Source: Sphingobacterium sp. FBM7-1
Lineage (GTDB): Bacteria; Bacteroidota; Bacteroidia; Sphingobacteriales; Sphingobacteriaceae
DNA: 64,000 nucleotides
Direction: 5' to 3'
Assembly (NCBI RefSeq): GCF_020687765.1
Contig: NZ_JAJEWJ010000001.1
Location: 806,001-870,000, forward strand
Shown here: positions 17,552 through 27,279 of the stretch, piece after piece
How positions within the stretch are numbered: the first letter of the stretch is position 1
Layout of the letters: the number at the start of each line of letters is the position of its first letter
Position numbers and translations under genes: made by a program
The notes under the pieces: generated by a model
Seen by the model: only the letters and a program-made list of their open reading frames with translations
Databases searched by the model: none
Told to the model about the DNA's origin: nothing

Positions 17552-18409
17552 TTACTCTGCCATGAGAATGTCTTTTAACGGCGAAAAGTTAAAAGGCAAA
17601 TGGACACGCCAACTGTTATCCACCTTTCCTTCCATCCGAAGTACACGCCAAAACTCCGCAGCGCCCGTATGTTCGCGCACACGCCGGCCATAAAACAGCA
17701 TAAACAACCAGTCTGGCAAAGATACGATACGATGCACGCTCAATTTCGTTTTCAATTTCCGATAAAGACGATACAAGTCTACAGACGAAATGGCTTCTCC
17801 TCCCCCTACTTCCAATATTTTATGGCTAAAGTTAGGCACATGTAACATCGCCTTTAACCAACGCACGAGATCGTGTATCCCGATAGGCTGCAATAAACCG
17901 CCTCCATATCGTTTGGAGTAATACACCACTTTCCGATCAGCGACTTGTCCATATATTTGATAAAGTAAACAATCCTTCCCTACAACGAGATTCTTCAGTA
18001 CAACCGTATAGTTTATTTTGCATTCTTTAAACAGATCTATAATAGGCTGTAAATATTGTTTGTCGGTATGTCTTGCTACATACACCAACCGTTTGCAGTG
18101 TAAATGGTTTATTAATCGAATAAAGTTGCGCAGCGATAATAGCTCGATTCCGATATCCAAAAAATCATCTAAAGTCGGCACTTGAGCAAAATAAAAAGAA
18201 GCATCTATATCAGGGAGACCTCCCCCATTTTCTACATTTTCTTTTAATAGATCTATCTCTACCACTTTGGCATTTATCGGTTCAGACATACGTTCCTCAA
18301 AAAGCTTTCGATTTCTCGTGATAGCGAATAAACGGAAATTTCCATCAGCCATCAAATTGGCACATCGTCGTCCTACATAGTTATTGAGCCCGCTGATCAA
18401 AATGTCCAT
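17552..18409 (-). CDS. NAD(P)-binding SDR-like protein
   Basis: 285 residues with an atypical-SDR Rossmann start: ILISGLNNYVGRRCANLM (GxxxxxG type), then LFAITRNRKLF and KVVEIDLLKE (acidic end of beta3). The catalytic YxxxK is not obvious, which fits NmrA-like or NAD-epimerase-like proteins with lost or altered chemistry. Later segments (VGKDCLLYQIYGQ, PIGIHDLVRWLKAMLHV, ILEVGGGEAISSVDLYRLYR) resemble the epimerase-like proteins called ComplexI NDUFA9-type. The N-terminus is soluble, with no signal peptide. It sits 65 bp upstream of the UbiD-like gene, and the two could form an operon. Function unknown. Confidence 0.7.
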   Translation of the reverse strand: MDILISGLNNYVGRRCANLMADGNFRLFAITRNRKLFEERMSEPINAKVVEIDLLKENVENGGGLPDIDASFYFAQVPTLDDFLDIGIELLSLRNFIRLINHLHCKRLVYVARHTDKQYLQPIIDLFKECKINYTVVLKNLVVGKDCLLYQIYGQVADRKVVYYSKRYGGGLLQPIGIHDLVRWLKAMLHVPNFSHKILEVGGGEAISSVDLYRLYRKLKTKLSVHRIVSLPDWLFMLFYGRRVREHTGAAEFWRVLRMEGKVDNSWRVHLPFNFSPLKDILMAE

Positions 18410-18571
18410 AAAAAGTTCAGTTATATATTATTTTCTTCATAACACAATACAACGATGAATGTTCGCAGAAAACTTGATTTGTTACAAACAAACTTTCTTG
18501 TTGGTGAACTAATCGTTTGTCGCCCCTTTGTAATAAAGTCCTTCCCGGCCGACATAACGTGATATTTTCGC

Positions 18572-18579
18572 TATATTTG
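18572..18579 (+). promoter_or_regulatory. -7 box of the cryptochrome gene
   Basis: TATATTTG matches the Bacteroidota -7 consensus TAnnTTTG exactly. It places the transcription start near 18586, which supports the ATG at 18616 over the upstream in-frame codon at 18517. No clear -33 box at the standard distance was found. Confidence 0.45.
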
Positions 18580-18615
18580 TCTCATCGTTTACATCTCCGT
18601 TTGGCATTTTCTTGT

Positions 18616-19863
18616 ATGACAAAAAAAGTAATATTAGTTTGGTTCAGGAATGATTTACGTATTCATGATAATGAAATTCTGCACGAAGCTGTGCAAAAAG
18701 GTGATATTATAATACCCGTCTATTTTTTTGACCCTCGTTACTTTAAGCCAAACGACATAGGTTTTCAAAACACCGGCATTCTTCGCACCTTGTTTCTGAT
18801 AGATGCGGTTACTCAATTTAAATCAACCTTGCAGAAAATAGGTGCCGATTTACTGGTTTTCCATGACAAGCCGGAAGACATTATCGATACACTCTGCGCA
18901 AAATACGAAGTAACCGAGGTATATCACCACCGCGAGGTAGCGCAACGCGAAACCGACATATCCGAAAAAGTAGAAGAAACACTATGGAAGCAGAAGATTA
19001 ATCTGAAACATTTTATAGGCCATACTTTATATCATAAAGAGGATTTACCGATTCCTATCCGAGATGTACCGAACTCTTTTGCTGCATTTAAGAAAAAAGT
19101 AGAAAAAGAAAGTTTCGTACGACCGGTACTACCGCCCGTTACGCAAATCACGACACATCCGCATCTGGAAAGCACACACATCCCCACTTTGGAGGAATTG
19201 GGCTTTTCGCCGGAAGCCATCGCCTCTGTAGGTGACCTAAACGAGCTACCGAAGGGAGGAGAAGACCAGGCACTAGAAACAATTGAAAGAACGCTCTCTG
19301 CAGACTACAATGAGATAGACGACTACAGCCTGGTATCACCTTATATCGCAATTGGAACCGTATCTCCTGCTTTTTATTTCCACAAGATAAAGGAACACTA
19401 CCGTCCTTCAAATAAAAAGAAATACGACCGCTTACTGATGCGTCTTTTATGGCGAGATTATTTTCGGTTTATGCTTAAAAAACATCCGAATATATTCTTT
19501 AAGCCTGGAGTTTCAACCGAAGACGGGTTAACAACGTCTGCAGCAGAAATAGAACAATGTATAGCGGAAGAACGCCATCCCTCTGTTATAGGTGAGTTTC
19601 TGGGCGAATTGCAAACTACAGGCAATTTACCTTACGAACACCGCGAAATTTTGGCTGCCTATATGCTACAGGAGTGGAAGGTCAATCATTTAGCGGGCGC
19701 CAGCTTTTTTGAAGAACATTTATTGGACTATGCCCCCGCCACGACATACGGTTATTGGCTGCATTTCGCTGGATATGGAACGAGCCCGAAAGATAATTTA
19801 AAAGTGTCGTGGGAAGAACTCTTAAAGAAGAACTATCAGACCAAGAAAATGGTGAATTCGTAG
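18616..19863 (+). CDS. cryptochrome/photolyase family protein, DASH-like
   Basis: 415 residues from ATG 18616. The N-terminal photolyase alpha/beta domain begins VILVWFRNDLRIHDNEIL and continues IIPVYFFDPRYF (Cry-DASH-like). The C-terminal FAD-binding helical domain contains RLLMRLLWRDYFRFMLKKH and HLAGASFFEEHLLDYAPATTYGYWLHFAG, equivalent to the FAD and DNA-lesion contact region. The extreme C-terminus (SPKDNLKVSWEELLKKN) is divergent from canonical NDPR-x-NRYF. It is likely to repair pyrimidine dimers in single-stranded DNA or act as a light sensor. The genes around it are unrelated. Confidence 0.85.
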   Translation: MTKKVILVWFRNDLRIHDNEILHEAVQKGDIIIPVYFFDPRYFKPNDIGFQNTGILRTLFLIDAVTQFKSTLQKIGADLLVFHDKPEDIIDTLCAKYEVTEVYHHREVAQRETDISEKVEETLWKQKINLKHFIGHTLYHKEDLPIPIRDVPNSFAAFKKKVEKESFVRPVLPPVTQITTHPHLESTHIPTLEELGFSPEAIASVGDLNELPKGGEDQALETIERTLSADYNEIDDYSLVSPYIAIGTVSPAFYFHKIKEHYRPSNKKKYDRLLMRLLWRDYFRFMLKKHPNIFFKPGVSTEDGLTTSAAEIEQCIAEERHPSVIGEFLGELQTTGNLPYEHREILAAYMLQEWKVNHLAGASFFEEHLLDYAPATTYGYWLHFAGYGTSPKDNLKVSWEELLKKNYQTKKMVNS

Positions 19864-19990
19864 TGTACGCTCATAACGGCTATATCTTGGATTATTTGCT
19901 GTTTAAACTTGCTTTTTATTGCATTTATCTAGGACATAGTATTTAATATTTGCTAACTTTGGACAAAATTTTTATACGTAAGATTTCCTC

Positions 19991-22720
19991 ATGGATAAAT
20001 TAACATATTTGAGTAACGCCGATTCGGGATATATCGACGCGTTATATCAAGCATACAAGGAAGACCCAAATTCAGTGGATGCCAGCTGGCAGAAATTTTT
20101 TGAAGGATTTGATTTCGGACAAGCCTACGGTAGCGAAGGTGTTACTGAACAAACTCCTGAACACACCATTAAAGAAATCAAAGTATTACATATGATTCAC
20201 GGCTACCGCGATCGTGGACATTTGTTTACCGAAACAAATCCTGTTCGCGAGCGTCGTAAGTATTTCCCTGGAAAGGAATTGGAAACATTTGGTTTATCGG
20301 AAGACGATATGGACACTGTTTTCAATGCGGGTGTGGAAATTGGTTTGGGACCAGCAAAACTCCGTGATATCCGTCAATTTATCGAGGAAACCTATTGCCG
20401 CTCGATAGGGGCTGAATTCCGTTACATTCGTCATCCAGAAAAGATTAAGTTCTTACAAGATCGGATGGAAGCGGAGAGAAACACGCCTAATTTCTCAATA
20501 GAGACAAAAAAACGTATTTTAAAGAAATTAAACGAAGCCGTTATTTTCGAAAGCTTTTTGGGTACCAAGTTTTTGGGACAAAAAAGGTTCTCATTAGAGG
20601 GCGGGGAATCCTTGATTCCTGCATTGGATTCTGTTATTCAAAAAGGGTCATCGCTCGGCATAGAGGAATTTGTTATTGGTATGGCTCACCGTGGACGTTT
20701 GAACGTGTTGTCGAATATCATGGGCAAACCCTACAAAACCATATTTTCCGAGTTTGAAGGAAAAATGTACGAAGCCGATCCCGAAACACAGTTCGGAGGC
20801 GATGTTAAATATCACTTAGGTTTTTCTTCGGATATTACCAGCCAGGAAGGTAAAAACATCCACCTTAGCTTGGCACCCAACCCTTCTCACTTGGAAACGG
20901 TAGACGGTGTGGCGGAAGGTATGGTACGCTCCAAAATCGACATGAAATATAGTGGTGATTCATCTAAGATTGCGCCGATCCTTATTCATGGTGATGCGGC
21001 CGTAGCCGCTCAAGGTATCGTCTACGAAACGATACAGATGTCTAAATTAGATGGATATAAAACAGGTGGCACTATCCATATCGTGATTAACAACCAAGTT
21101 GGTTTTACGACAAACTATAAAGATGCTCGTTCATCAACTTACTGTACGGATATTGCGAAAGTTACACTATCTCCTGTATTCCACGTCAATGGAGATGACG
21201 TAGAAGCATTGGTCTACGCAATTAACTTAGCGGTTGAATATCGTCAAAAATACAAAACTGATGTATTTATAGACCTATTGGGATACAGACGATACGGTCA
21301 TAATGAGGCAGATGAACCAAAATTCACCCAACCATCATTATACAAACTTATTGAAAAGCATCCAAATACCTTGGCAATATATGTGGATAAACTGATTAAA
21401 CAGGGGTCCATCGATGCCGGTTATGCCAAAACCCTAGAAAAAGATTTTCGTTCAATTTTACAAGATCGCTTAGAGGCTGCGAAAACGGTGGAGGAAATCA
21501 GTGATGAGCGTCCGATGTTTGCTGGTGCATGGAAAGGTCTACGTCCGGCAAGACAATCTGATATTGGTAAACCCGTCATTACAAAGGTTACGAAAACGTT
21601 GTTTTTAGAACTGGCTAAGGAAATGAATACCCTGCCAAAAGACAAAAAGTTCTTCCGAAAGATTACCAAAGTGTATGAGGATCGATTGAAAATGATCGAA
21701 ACTGACAGATACGATTGGGCTATGGGTGAATTAATGGCCTACGCTACCTTATTGAATGAGGATTTTCGTGTACGTATCTCCGGTCAGGACGTACAACGCG
21801 GTACATTCTCACACCGTCATGCCGTGGTGACATTGGAAGATTCTGACGAAACGTATACACCTCTATCCAAATTAAAGGGTGGAGAAAAATTCTGTATTTA
21901 TAATTCTTTGTTATCTGAATATGCGGTCTTGGCTTTTGAATACGGTTATGCTTCGGTAAACCCGAATTCACTGACAATATGGGAAGCACAATTTGGAGAC
22001 TTTGCTAACGGCGGTCAGATTGTATTTGACCAATACATCTCTTCGGGAGAGACTAAATGGAAACGTTCTAATGGGCTTGTGATGCTTCTTCCGCACGGAA
22101 TGGAAGGACAAGGACCGGAACATTCTTCATGTCGTATTGAACGTTATCTCGAACTAAGTGCCAATGACAATATCATTGTAGCAAATTGTACAAGCCCGGC
22201 AAATTACTTCCATCTTTTACGTCGTCAGCTTCACCGCGAGTTCCGCAAACCATTGGTTGTGGCGACGCCGAAAAGCCTTTTGCGTCATCCTAAAGCAGTT
22301 TCTTCGCTTGCCGATTTTACGGAGAAGGGATTTCAGGAAATATTGGACGATGCAAATGCAAATGCTAAGTCGGTAAAGCGGGTGTTACTATGTTCAGGTA
22401 AGATTTACTATGACTTGTTGGAAAAACAAGAGGCGGATAAACGCAATGATATCGCGCTAGTGCGTATAGAACAGCTATTCCCGATCGCATATGATCAACT
22501 GGAAGCGATTCGCAAAAAATATGCTAAAGCTGAATTCGTGTGGGTGCAAGAAGAGAATGAGAACATGGGCGCATGGCCATTCTACTGCCGTAAACTTAGC
22601 GGTTCGTCGCTCAATCTACGGGTAATTGCTCGACCAGAAAGTGGATCTCCTGCAACAGGATATATGAAACGCCACTTAGCACAACAAGCAGAGATAATTA
22701 ACAAAGCATTCGAAATATAA
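19991..22720 (+). CDS. sucA: 2-oxoglutarate dehydrogenase E1 component
   Basis: 909-residue thiamine-diphosphate enzyme of the TCA cycle that decarboxylates 2-oxoglutarate and transfers succinyl to E2. The N-terminal E2-docking segment (YLSNADSGYIDALYQAYKEDPNSVDASWQKFFEGF) is shown here by its hallmark YIDALYQAYKEDP. The ThDP-binding stretch runs HGDAAVAAQGIVYETIQM through INNQVGFTT, preceded by FVIGMAHRGRLNVL. The C-terminal transketolase-like domain has the GMEGQGPEHSSCRIERYLEL active-site motif. Length matches the family. sucB follows 48 bp downstream; a TAACTTTG -7-like box lies about 30 nt upstream of the start. Confidence 0.97.
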   Translation: MDKLTYLSNADSGYIDALYQAYKEDPNSVDASWQKFFEGFDFGQAYGSEGVTEQTPEHTIKEIKVLHMIHGYRDRGHLFTETNPVRERRKYFPGKELETFGLSEDDMDTVFNAGVEIGLGPAKLRDIRQFIEETYCRSIGAEFRYIRHPEKIKFLQDRMEAERNTPNFSIETKKRILKKLNEAVIFESFLGTKFLGQKRFSLEGGESLIPALDSVIQKGSSLGIEEFVIGMAHRGRLNVLSNIMGKPYKTIFSEFEGKMYEADPETQFGGDVKYHLGFSSDITSQEGKNIHLSLAPNPSHLETVDGVAEGMVRSKIDMKYSGDSSKIAPILIHGDAAVAAQGIVYETIQMSKLDGYKTGGTIHIVINNQVGFTTNYKDARSSTYCTDIAKVTLSPVFHVNGDDVEALVYAINLAVEYRQKYKTDVFIDLLGYRRYGHNEADEPKFTQPSLYKLIEKHPNTLAIYVDKLIKQGSIDAGYAKTLEKDFRSILQDRLEAAKTVEEISDERPMFAGAWKGLRPARQSDIGKPVITKVTKTLFLELAKEMNTLPKDKKFFRKITKVYEDRLKMIETDRYDWAMGELMAYATLLNEDFRVRISGQDVQRGTFSHRHAVVTLEDSDETYTPLSKLKGGEKFCIYNSLLSEYAVLAFEYGYASVNPNSLTIWEAQFGDFANGGQIVFDQYISSGETKWKRSNGLVMLLPHGMEGQGPEHSSCRIERYLELSANDNIIVANCTSPANYFHLLRRQLHREFRKPLVVATPKSLLRHPKAVSSLADFTEKGFQEILDDANANAKSVKRVLLCSGKIYYDLLEKQEADKRNDIALVRIEQLFPIAYDQLEAIRKKYAKAEFVWVQEENENMGAWPFYCRKLSGSSLNLRVIARPESGSPATGYMKRHLAQQAEIINKAFEI

Positions 22721-22768
22721 AACTTATTAACAAGCATTCTTGTTGTTGATATAATAGAAATTAAAAAT

Positions 22769-24004
22769 ATGAGCTTAGAAATCAAAGTACCCGCCGTAGG
22801 AGAATCGATCACAGAGGTAACCTTGGCACAATGGCTAAAACAAGATGGTGATTACGTTGAAATGGACGAAAACATCGCCGAATTGGAATCTGACAAAGCA
22901 ACTTTTGAATTACCGGCAGAAAAGGCGGGTATACTCAAAATTATAGCACAAGAGGGGGATACTTTAGAAATCGGTGCGGTAGTATGTAGCATAGAAGAAG
23001 GTGATGCACCGGCTGGAAGCGCTGAGAAAAAAGAAGATGCTCCCGCTGCAAAAGCAGATGGAGCAACAGCCCCAGCAAATGAAGCTACCGAAAGCTCAGA
23101 TTCTTATGCTGCTGGGACAGCATCTCCGGCTGCAGCAAAGATATTAAGAGAAAAAGGAATTGATCCTTCCACAATCAAAGGTACGGGCAAAGAGGGTCGT
23201 ATTACGAAGGAAGATGCTGAAAAAGCACAGGCTAAGCCTGCTGCAACTAAAACAGAAAGTAAACCTGCTACAGCAGTGTCCGCTCCAATAGCTGTTGCCG
23301 GCTCTCGTAATGAGCGTCGTGAAAAAATGACTTCGCTCCGTAAGACAATTGCGAAGCGTTTAGTGACGGTAAAAAATGAGACAGCGATGCTGACCACTTT
23401 CAACGAAGTGAACATGCAGCCGATAATGGATCTTCGCTCAAAATACAAAGATGCTTTCAAAGAGAAACATGGTGTGGGTCTAGGATTTATGTCTTTTTTC
23501 ACAAAAGCTGTTACGATGGCTCTGAAAGAATGGCCTGCGGTTAATGCACGTATAGAAGACAACGAAATTGTTTACTCGGATTTTGCCGATATTTCCATTG
23601 CGGTATCTGCACCGAAAGGCTTGGTGGTTCCAGTTATCCGCAATGCAGAATCTATGAGCTTATACCAGATTGAGAAAGAAGTCATTAACTTAGCGACAAA
23701 AGCGCGTGATAATAAATTAACGATAGAAGAAATGACTGGTGGGACGTTTACCATTACCAATGGTGGTGTATTTGGTTCCATGATGTCTACCCCGATTATT
23801 AATGCGCCACAATCAGCTATTTTAGGCATGCACAACATTGTACAGCGTCCGGTAGCGGAAAATGGCCAAGTGGTTATTCGTCCGATGATGTATATCGCAT
23901 TATCATATGATCATCGTACGATCGACGGTCGTGAGTCCGTAAGTTTCTTGGTTCGCGTAAAACAGCTGTTGGAAGATCCAGCACGCTTATTATTGGAAGT
24001 TTAA
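22769..24004 (+). CDS. sucB: 2-oxoglutarate dehydrogenase E2, dihydrolipoyllysine succinyltransferase
   Basis: 411 residues. The lipoyl domain spans about 1-77 with the lipoylated Lys43 in ESDKATFEL. An Ala/Pro/Lys-rich linker follows, then a peripheral-subunit-binding domain ([19 protein letters not shown] through [14 protein letters not shown], roughly 118-152). After a second linker comes the catalytic domain, with the active-site motif [11 protein letters not shown] (His382, Asp386) and [19 protein letters not shown]. It succinylates CoA in the complex with SucA and a dihydrolipoamide dehydrogenase, which is not encoded here. It is co-transcribed with sucA and followed by a strong terminator. 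Confidence 0.97.
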   Translation: MSLEIKVPAVGESITEVTLAQWLKQDGDYVEMDENIAELESDKATFELPAEKAGILKIIAQEGDTLEIGAVVCSIEEGDAPAGSAEKKEDAPAAKADGATAPANEATESSDSYAAGTASPAAAKILREKGIDPSTIKGTGKEGRITKEDAEKAQAKPAATKTESKPATAVSAPIAVAGSRNERREKMTSLRKTIAKRLVTVKNETAMLTTFNEVNMQPIMDLRSKYKDAFKEKHGVGLGFMSFFTKAVTMALKEWPAVNARIEDNEIVYSDFADISIAVSAPKGLVVPVIRNAESMSLYQIEKEVINLATKARDNKLTIEEMTGGTFTITNGGVFGSMMSTPIINAPQSAILGMHNIVQRPVAENGQVVIRPMMYIALSYDHRTIDGRESVSFLVRVKQLLEDPARLLLEV

Positions 24005-24023
24005 ACAAACATCAATACGCTCT

Positions 24024-24059
24024 AAAAGGTCGTCTTCTTAAACAAGACGACCTTTTTTT
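24024..24059 (+). terminator. terminator of sucAB
   Basis: AAAAGGTCGTCTT pairs perfectly over 13 bp with AAGACGACCTTTT (7-nt loop) and is followed by a run of seven T, 20 nt after the sucB stop. Confidence 0.9.
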
Positions 24060-24101
24060 GAATAAAAACGCTTTTATTTTGGTTTACAAGAACATCCACT
24101 A

Positions 24102-25106
24102 ATGAACTATAAATACGTTGTCATCATTTTGACTTTTTTCTGTTCGAGTATCACATTACTATCCCGGGCACAACACGCGGGGTTGGAAGTTGATTTTTTC
24201 GGATACGCAGATAATAGAGAATACAAATCTCTTTATACGAAGGATAAAACTTTCTTTGGTTCCATTTTAACTCCCCAGCTCTATTTTGCCTTGGATAGCA
24301 ACCATAGAATCTATGGTGGTCTTCATTACAATCAAGATTTTGGTAGACACAGTGAAAATAGAGAGCGTCTCTCTCCTATCGCTTATTACAATTTTAACAA
24401 CAAAAATATAGATTTTGCGTTGGGCCTTTTCCCGCGCCATAAACGATTAGCCGATATCCCGCGAATGGTACTAGCGGATACTTTACTGTACGATCGCCCT
24501 AACATGGAAGGTATGTACTTTTCTTTTCAAAACAAGAACATCAAACAGGCTATTTATATCGATTGGATGAGCCAGCAAAGTTATCGGCATCGGGAACGAT
24601 TTGTGGTCGGACTCTCGGGAAAATATACGTTTGGAAAATTCTATATGGCAGATGATGCTTTACTTTACCATAATGCATTGACGAGCAATCCAGAGATAGA
24701 AGAACATATTCAGGACAATGGCATTGTGATTGTACGCGCAGGCGTGGATCTCAGCCACACAACTTTTTTAGACACCCTCACCGCGGATGCCGGTGTGGCC
24801 TTCGGGTTCGACCGCGTACGTACCGAATACGATCTCCGTACCGCTAGGGGTTTTATAGCTAACGTCCATCTAGGCTATCGAAGCTTTTTCTTACACAACA
24901 CTTTATATTTGGGGGAAGCACAAAATCTCCCCAATGGCGATTCATTTTATCACCGCGACACCTACAACCGGCTTGATCTAGGCTGGACGCCCTTTAAAAA
25001 AGGAAATGTGGATGGCAAGTTCACCGCATCCTTCCATTTCGCACCCGATCAGGTCAGTAACCAACAAGCATTTACTTTGCGTTATCGGTTCGGAAAAGCG
25101 TTCTAA
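24102..25106 (+). CDS. outer-membrane beta-barrel-like protein, function unknown
   Basis: 334 residues with an N-terminal signal peptide (VVIILTFFCSSITLLSRAQ, cut after Ala22-Gln23). The mature part alternates short aromatic strands and loops (YGGLHYNQDFGR, FALGLFPRHKRL, GFIANVHLGYRSFFLH, FTLRYRFGKAF) and ends in Phe, as barrel proteins often do. No domain was recognised. The loop pattern resembles Bacteroidota porin-like proteins, but a substrate cannot be inferred. It lies after the sucAB terminator and has its own promoter region (24060-24101). The convergent sulfatase gene ends 11 bp after its stop codon. Confidence 0.7.
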   Translation: MNYKYVVIILTFFCSSITLLSRAQHAGLEVDFFGYADNREYKSLYTKDKTFFGSILTPQLYFALDSNHRIYGGLHYNQDFGRHSENRERLSPIAYYNFNNKNIDFALGLFPRHKRLADIPRMVLADTLLYDRPNMEGMYFSFQNKNIKQAIYIDWMSQQSYRHRERFVVGLSGKYTFGKFYMADDALLYHNALTSNPEIEEHIQDNGIVIVRAGVDLSHTTFLDTLTADAGVAFGFDRVRTEYDLRTARGFIANVHLGYRSFFLHNTLYLGEAQNLPNGDSFYHRDTYNRLDLGWTPFKKGNVDGKFTASFHFAPDQVSNQQAFTLRYRFGKAF

Positions 25107-25117
25107 ATTTTATACTT

Positions 25118-27052
25118 TTACGGCGCCACCAAATTATTATGAATCATACGGTTGTTATACTGCTGAATAAATGCTCTCAGACTTCTGTCCAGACGTTCTA
25201 CCGTTTCAGGACTTGCCTTTAATAAATCATATTGTTCTAAACGATCTTCTCTCAGATTGAATAAAGACAATGGTTTTTCACCATCATGCGTCATGAAATA
25301 ATCATCTTGAAAAAAGCAATATGTACCACTGATATTGTTGACTAAAAAATTGTCCCTATCACTGGATAGTGCATCAAAACCGAAAGAAAAATATGGTTTA
25401 TTATACCCGAGGTAGCTTAGTACGGTAGGCATGATATCAATTTGTTGTACCAGCTTATCGGAGATACCGCGCAGGTTCTTATCGTTCGGGCGATAGAAGA
25501 TAATAGGAATAGCTACGCTATTGGCAGACGTTTTATATTCAGGAAGATGACTCACAGTTGCATGATCAGCACAGATGACAAATAGGGTATTGTTAAACCA
25601 AGGCATTTGAGCAGCCGTTTGGAAAAACTGTCGAAGCGCATAGTCGGTGTACCCTATAGGCTCCTGGACAGGAAGGGGGCCTTTGGGAAATTTACCTTGG
25701 TACTGCGGAGGTACTTTAAAGGGATGATGAGACGACAACGAAAAGAAACCGGCAAAAAAGGGTTGATGAAATTGGTTCAATTCGTTCGCCATAAATTGCA
25801 TAAAGGGCTCATCCCAAATCCCCCACATCCCATCAAAGTCTTTATCATTATTGTATTCGTCCTTGCCAAAATAATGCTGAATACCTGCCAGTTGCATGTA
25901 TGCAGAAAAACCCATACTTCCGTTAGGTGCACCATGAAAAAAAGCAGTTTCATAGCCTTCATCACCTAATAACTTCGCCATACTGGTGGTCTTGTTTCCG
26001 GAATAAATGGACAAGACGTAGGGTTCACCTACGGACGGTATTCCCGTAATAACGGAAGGCAAAGCATCTATGGACTTTCTGCCGTTCGCGAACGACCTAG
26101 AGAACGTATAGGATTCGCCAATCAAGGAATCCAAAAAGGGCGTATATCCCGTATAGCTTCCGCCTTGTATATCTTTATTCAATGCTCCGATATGTTCTTT
26201 TGCAAAACTTTCCAAAATCAGAACCACCACATTCATTTTTTTAAACTCTTCAGTGCCTTCGGGCTGATGAATGACTGGATACAAAGTTTCCAATTCTGCA
26301 TCCGTATAATAATGTACTTCCTCTAACTGGACGGCCTTTAGTGTCTTCAGTATACTGAAAGGCGTATTCAGCACAACATTCATTTCTTCCGGATTTTGCA
26401 CATAATCGCCCGCATTGCTCAACGTAATTGGTCGGGTGCTATGCGCCCAACCACCGCGTACCCCCCCAATAAATAAAAAAGCTATTAATAGAAATAATCC
26501 TGTGTGAGCAATATAAAATGGCAGCGATAGCTTTTGAGGGCGGTAAATGACTATAACACGGGCTACCGCTCTTACGACAAAAACTAAGGCGATAAAAAGT
26601 AATACCAGCCCCCAATATCCCCAGACAAAATCGAAAGCCAGCCTGCCCAAGTTTTCTTCGTTCGCAAATTGCTCAAACACTGTTCCCGTCGTTCTTTTGA
26701 GCGTAAACGGGTAATAGGCGTAGTCGATCACATTTAACATAACTCCTAAACTGTTGGTGATAATAAAAAGCCATTGTGCTACCTTTTGATAGAAGCGAGC
26801 ATACTTAAAGGAGAAGGGTATTCCTTGCATTAAAATATAGAGCACATTTAAATAAAGAAGTGCAACTACATCAAATTTCACGCCTCCCCAAAGCATACGA
26901 AGTAGATCCGTTAGACCTACGTTAGGAAACAACGCTTGGTTATAGACGAAAAACCCTAGGCGTAGCAAGGTATATAGGAGTAACAGAAGTAGAAATTGAA
27001 TGGCCAACAACCAAAAGGTATTGACCAAGTTATAAGACACCTTATATTTCAT
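25118..27052 (-). CDS. LtaS-like membrane sulfatase (phosphoglycerol transferase family)
   Basis: 644 residues with four or five membrane helices in the first 190 residues, for example FWLLAIQFLLLLLLYTLLRLG and FYIAHTGLFLLIAFLFIGGV. These are followed by a periplasmic alkaline-phosphatase-superfamily domain (about 235-600). Metal and active-site elements are VLILESFAKEH, the nucleophile region NGRKSIDALPSVITGIP, GYETAFFHGA, FSLSSHHPFKVP, and ICADHATVSHLPEY for the late metal ligands. The family includes lipoteichoic-acid synthases and Gram-negative OpgB/EptA-like enzymes that move phosphoglycerol or phosphoethanolamine onto glycans. No teichoic acid is expected here, so osmoregulated or lipid-linked glycan modification is more likely. 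It stands alone on the minus strand. Confidence 0.85.
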   Translation of the reverse strand: MKYKVSYNLVNTFWLLAIQFLLLLLLYTLLRLGFFVYNQALFPNVGLTDLLRMLWGGVKFDVVALLYLNVLYILMQGIPFSFKYARFYQKVAQWLFIITNSLGVMLNVIDYAYYPFTLKRTTGTVFEQFANEENLGRLAFDFVWGYWGLVLLFIALVFVVRAVARVIVIYRPQKLSLPFYIAHTGLFLLIAFLFIGGVRGGWAHSTRPITLSNAGDYVQNPEEMNVVLNTPFSILKTLKAVQLEEVHYYTDAELETLYPVIHQPEGTEEFKKMNVVVLILESFAKEHIGALNKDIQGGSYTGYTPFLDSLIGESYTFSRSFANGRKSIDALPSVITGIPSVGEPYVLSIYSGNKTTSMAKLLGDEGYETAFFHGAPNGSMGFSAYMQLAGIQHYFGKDEYNNDKDFDGMWGIWDEPFMQFMANELNQFHQPFFAGFFSLSSHHPFKVPPQYQGKFPKGPLPVQEPIGYTDYALRQFFQTAAQMPWFNNTLFVICADHATVSHLPEYKTSANSVAIPIIFYRPNDKNLRGISDKLVQQIDIMPTVLSYLGYNKPYFSFGFDALSSDRDNFLVNNISGTYCFFQDDYFMTHDGEKPLSLFNLREDRLEQYDLLKASPETVERLDRSLRAFIQQYNNRMIHNNLVAP

Positions 27053-27279
27053 TCGTAAATATTTATTGATCGCTCTTTGTTTCGGTTTGTATCAATGAAT
27101 GCTTCGCCGCGTGTTCTCCGTCGCCCCTAGAACCTTCATTCAAAAATGAAAACCCTCGCTAACCGTTAATTAATATAAATTTAACCGCAAATTTATGCAA
27201 TAATAATACAAATCCTCCAATTCGTAGTATTGCTGCTAATTCCGTATTTTTGCCTTTCGATTTTGAACGATTTATAATA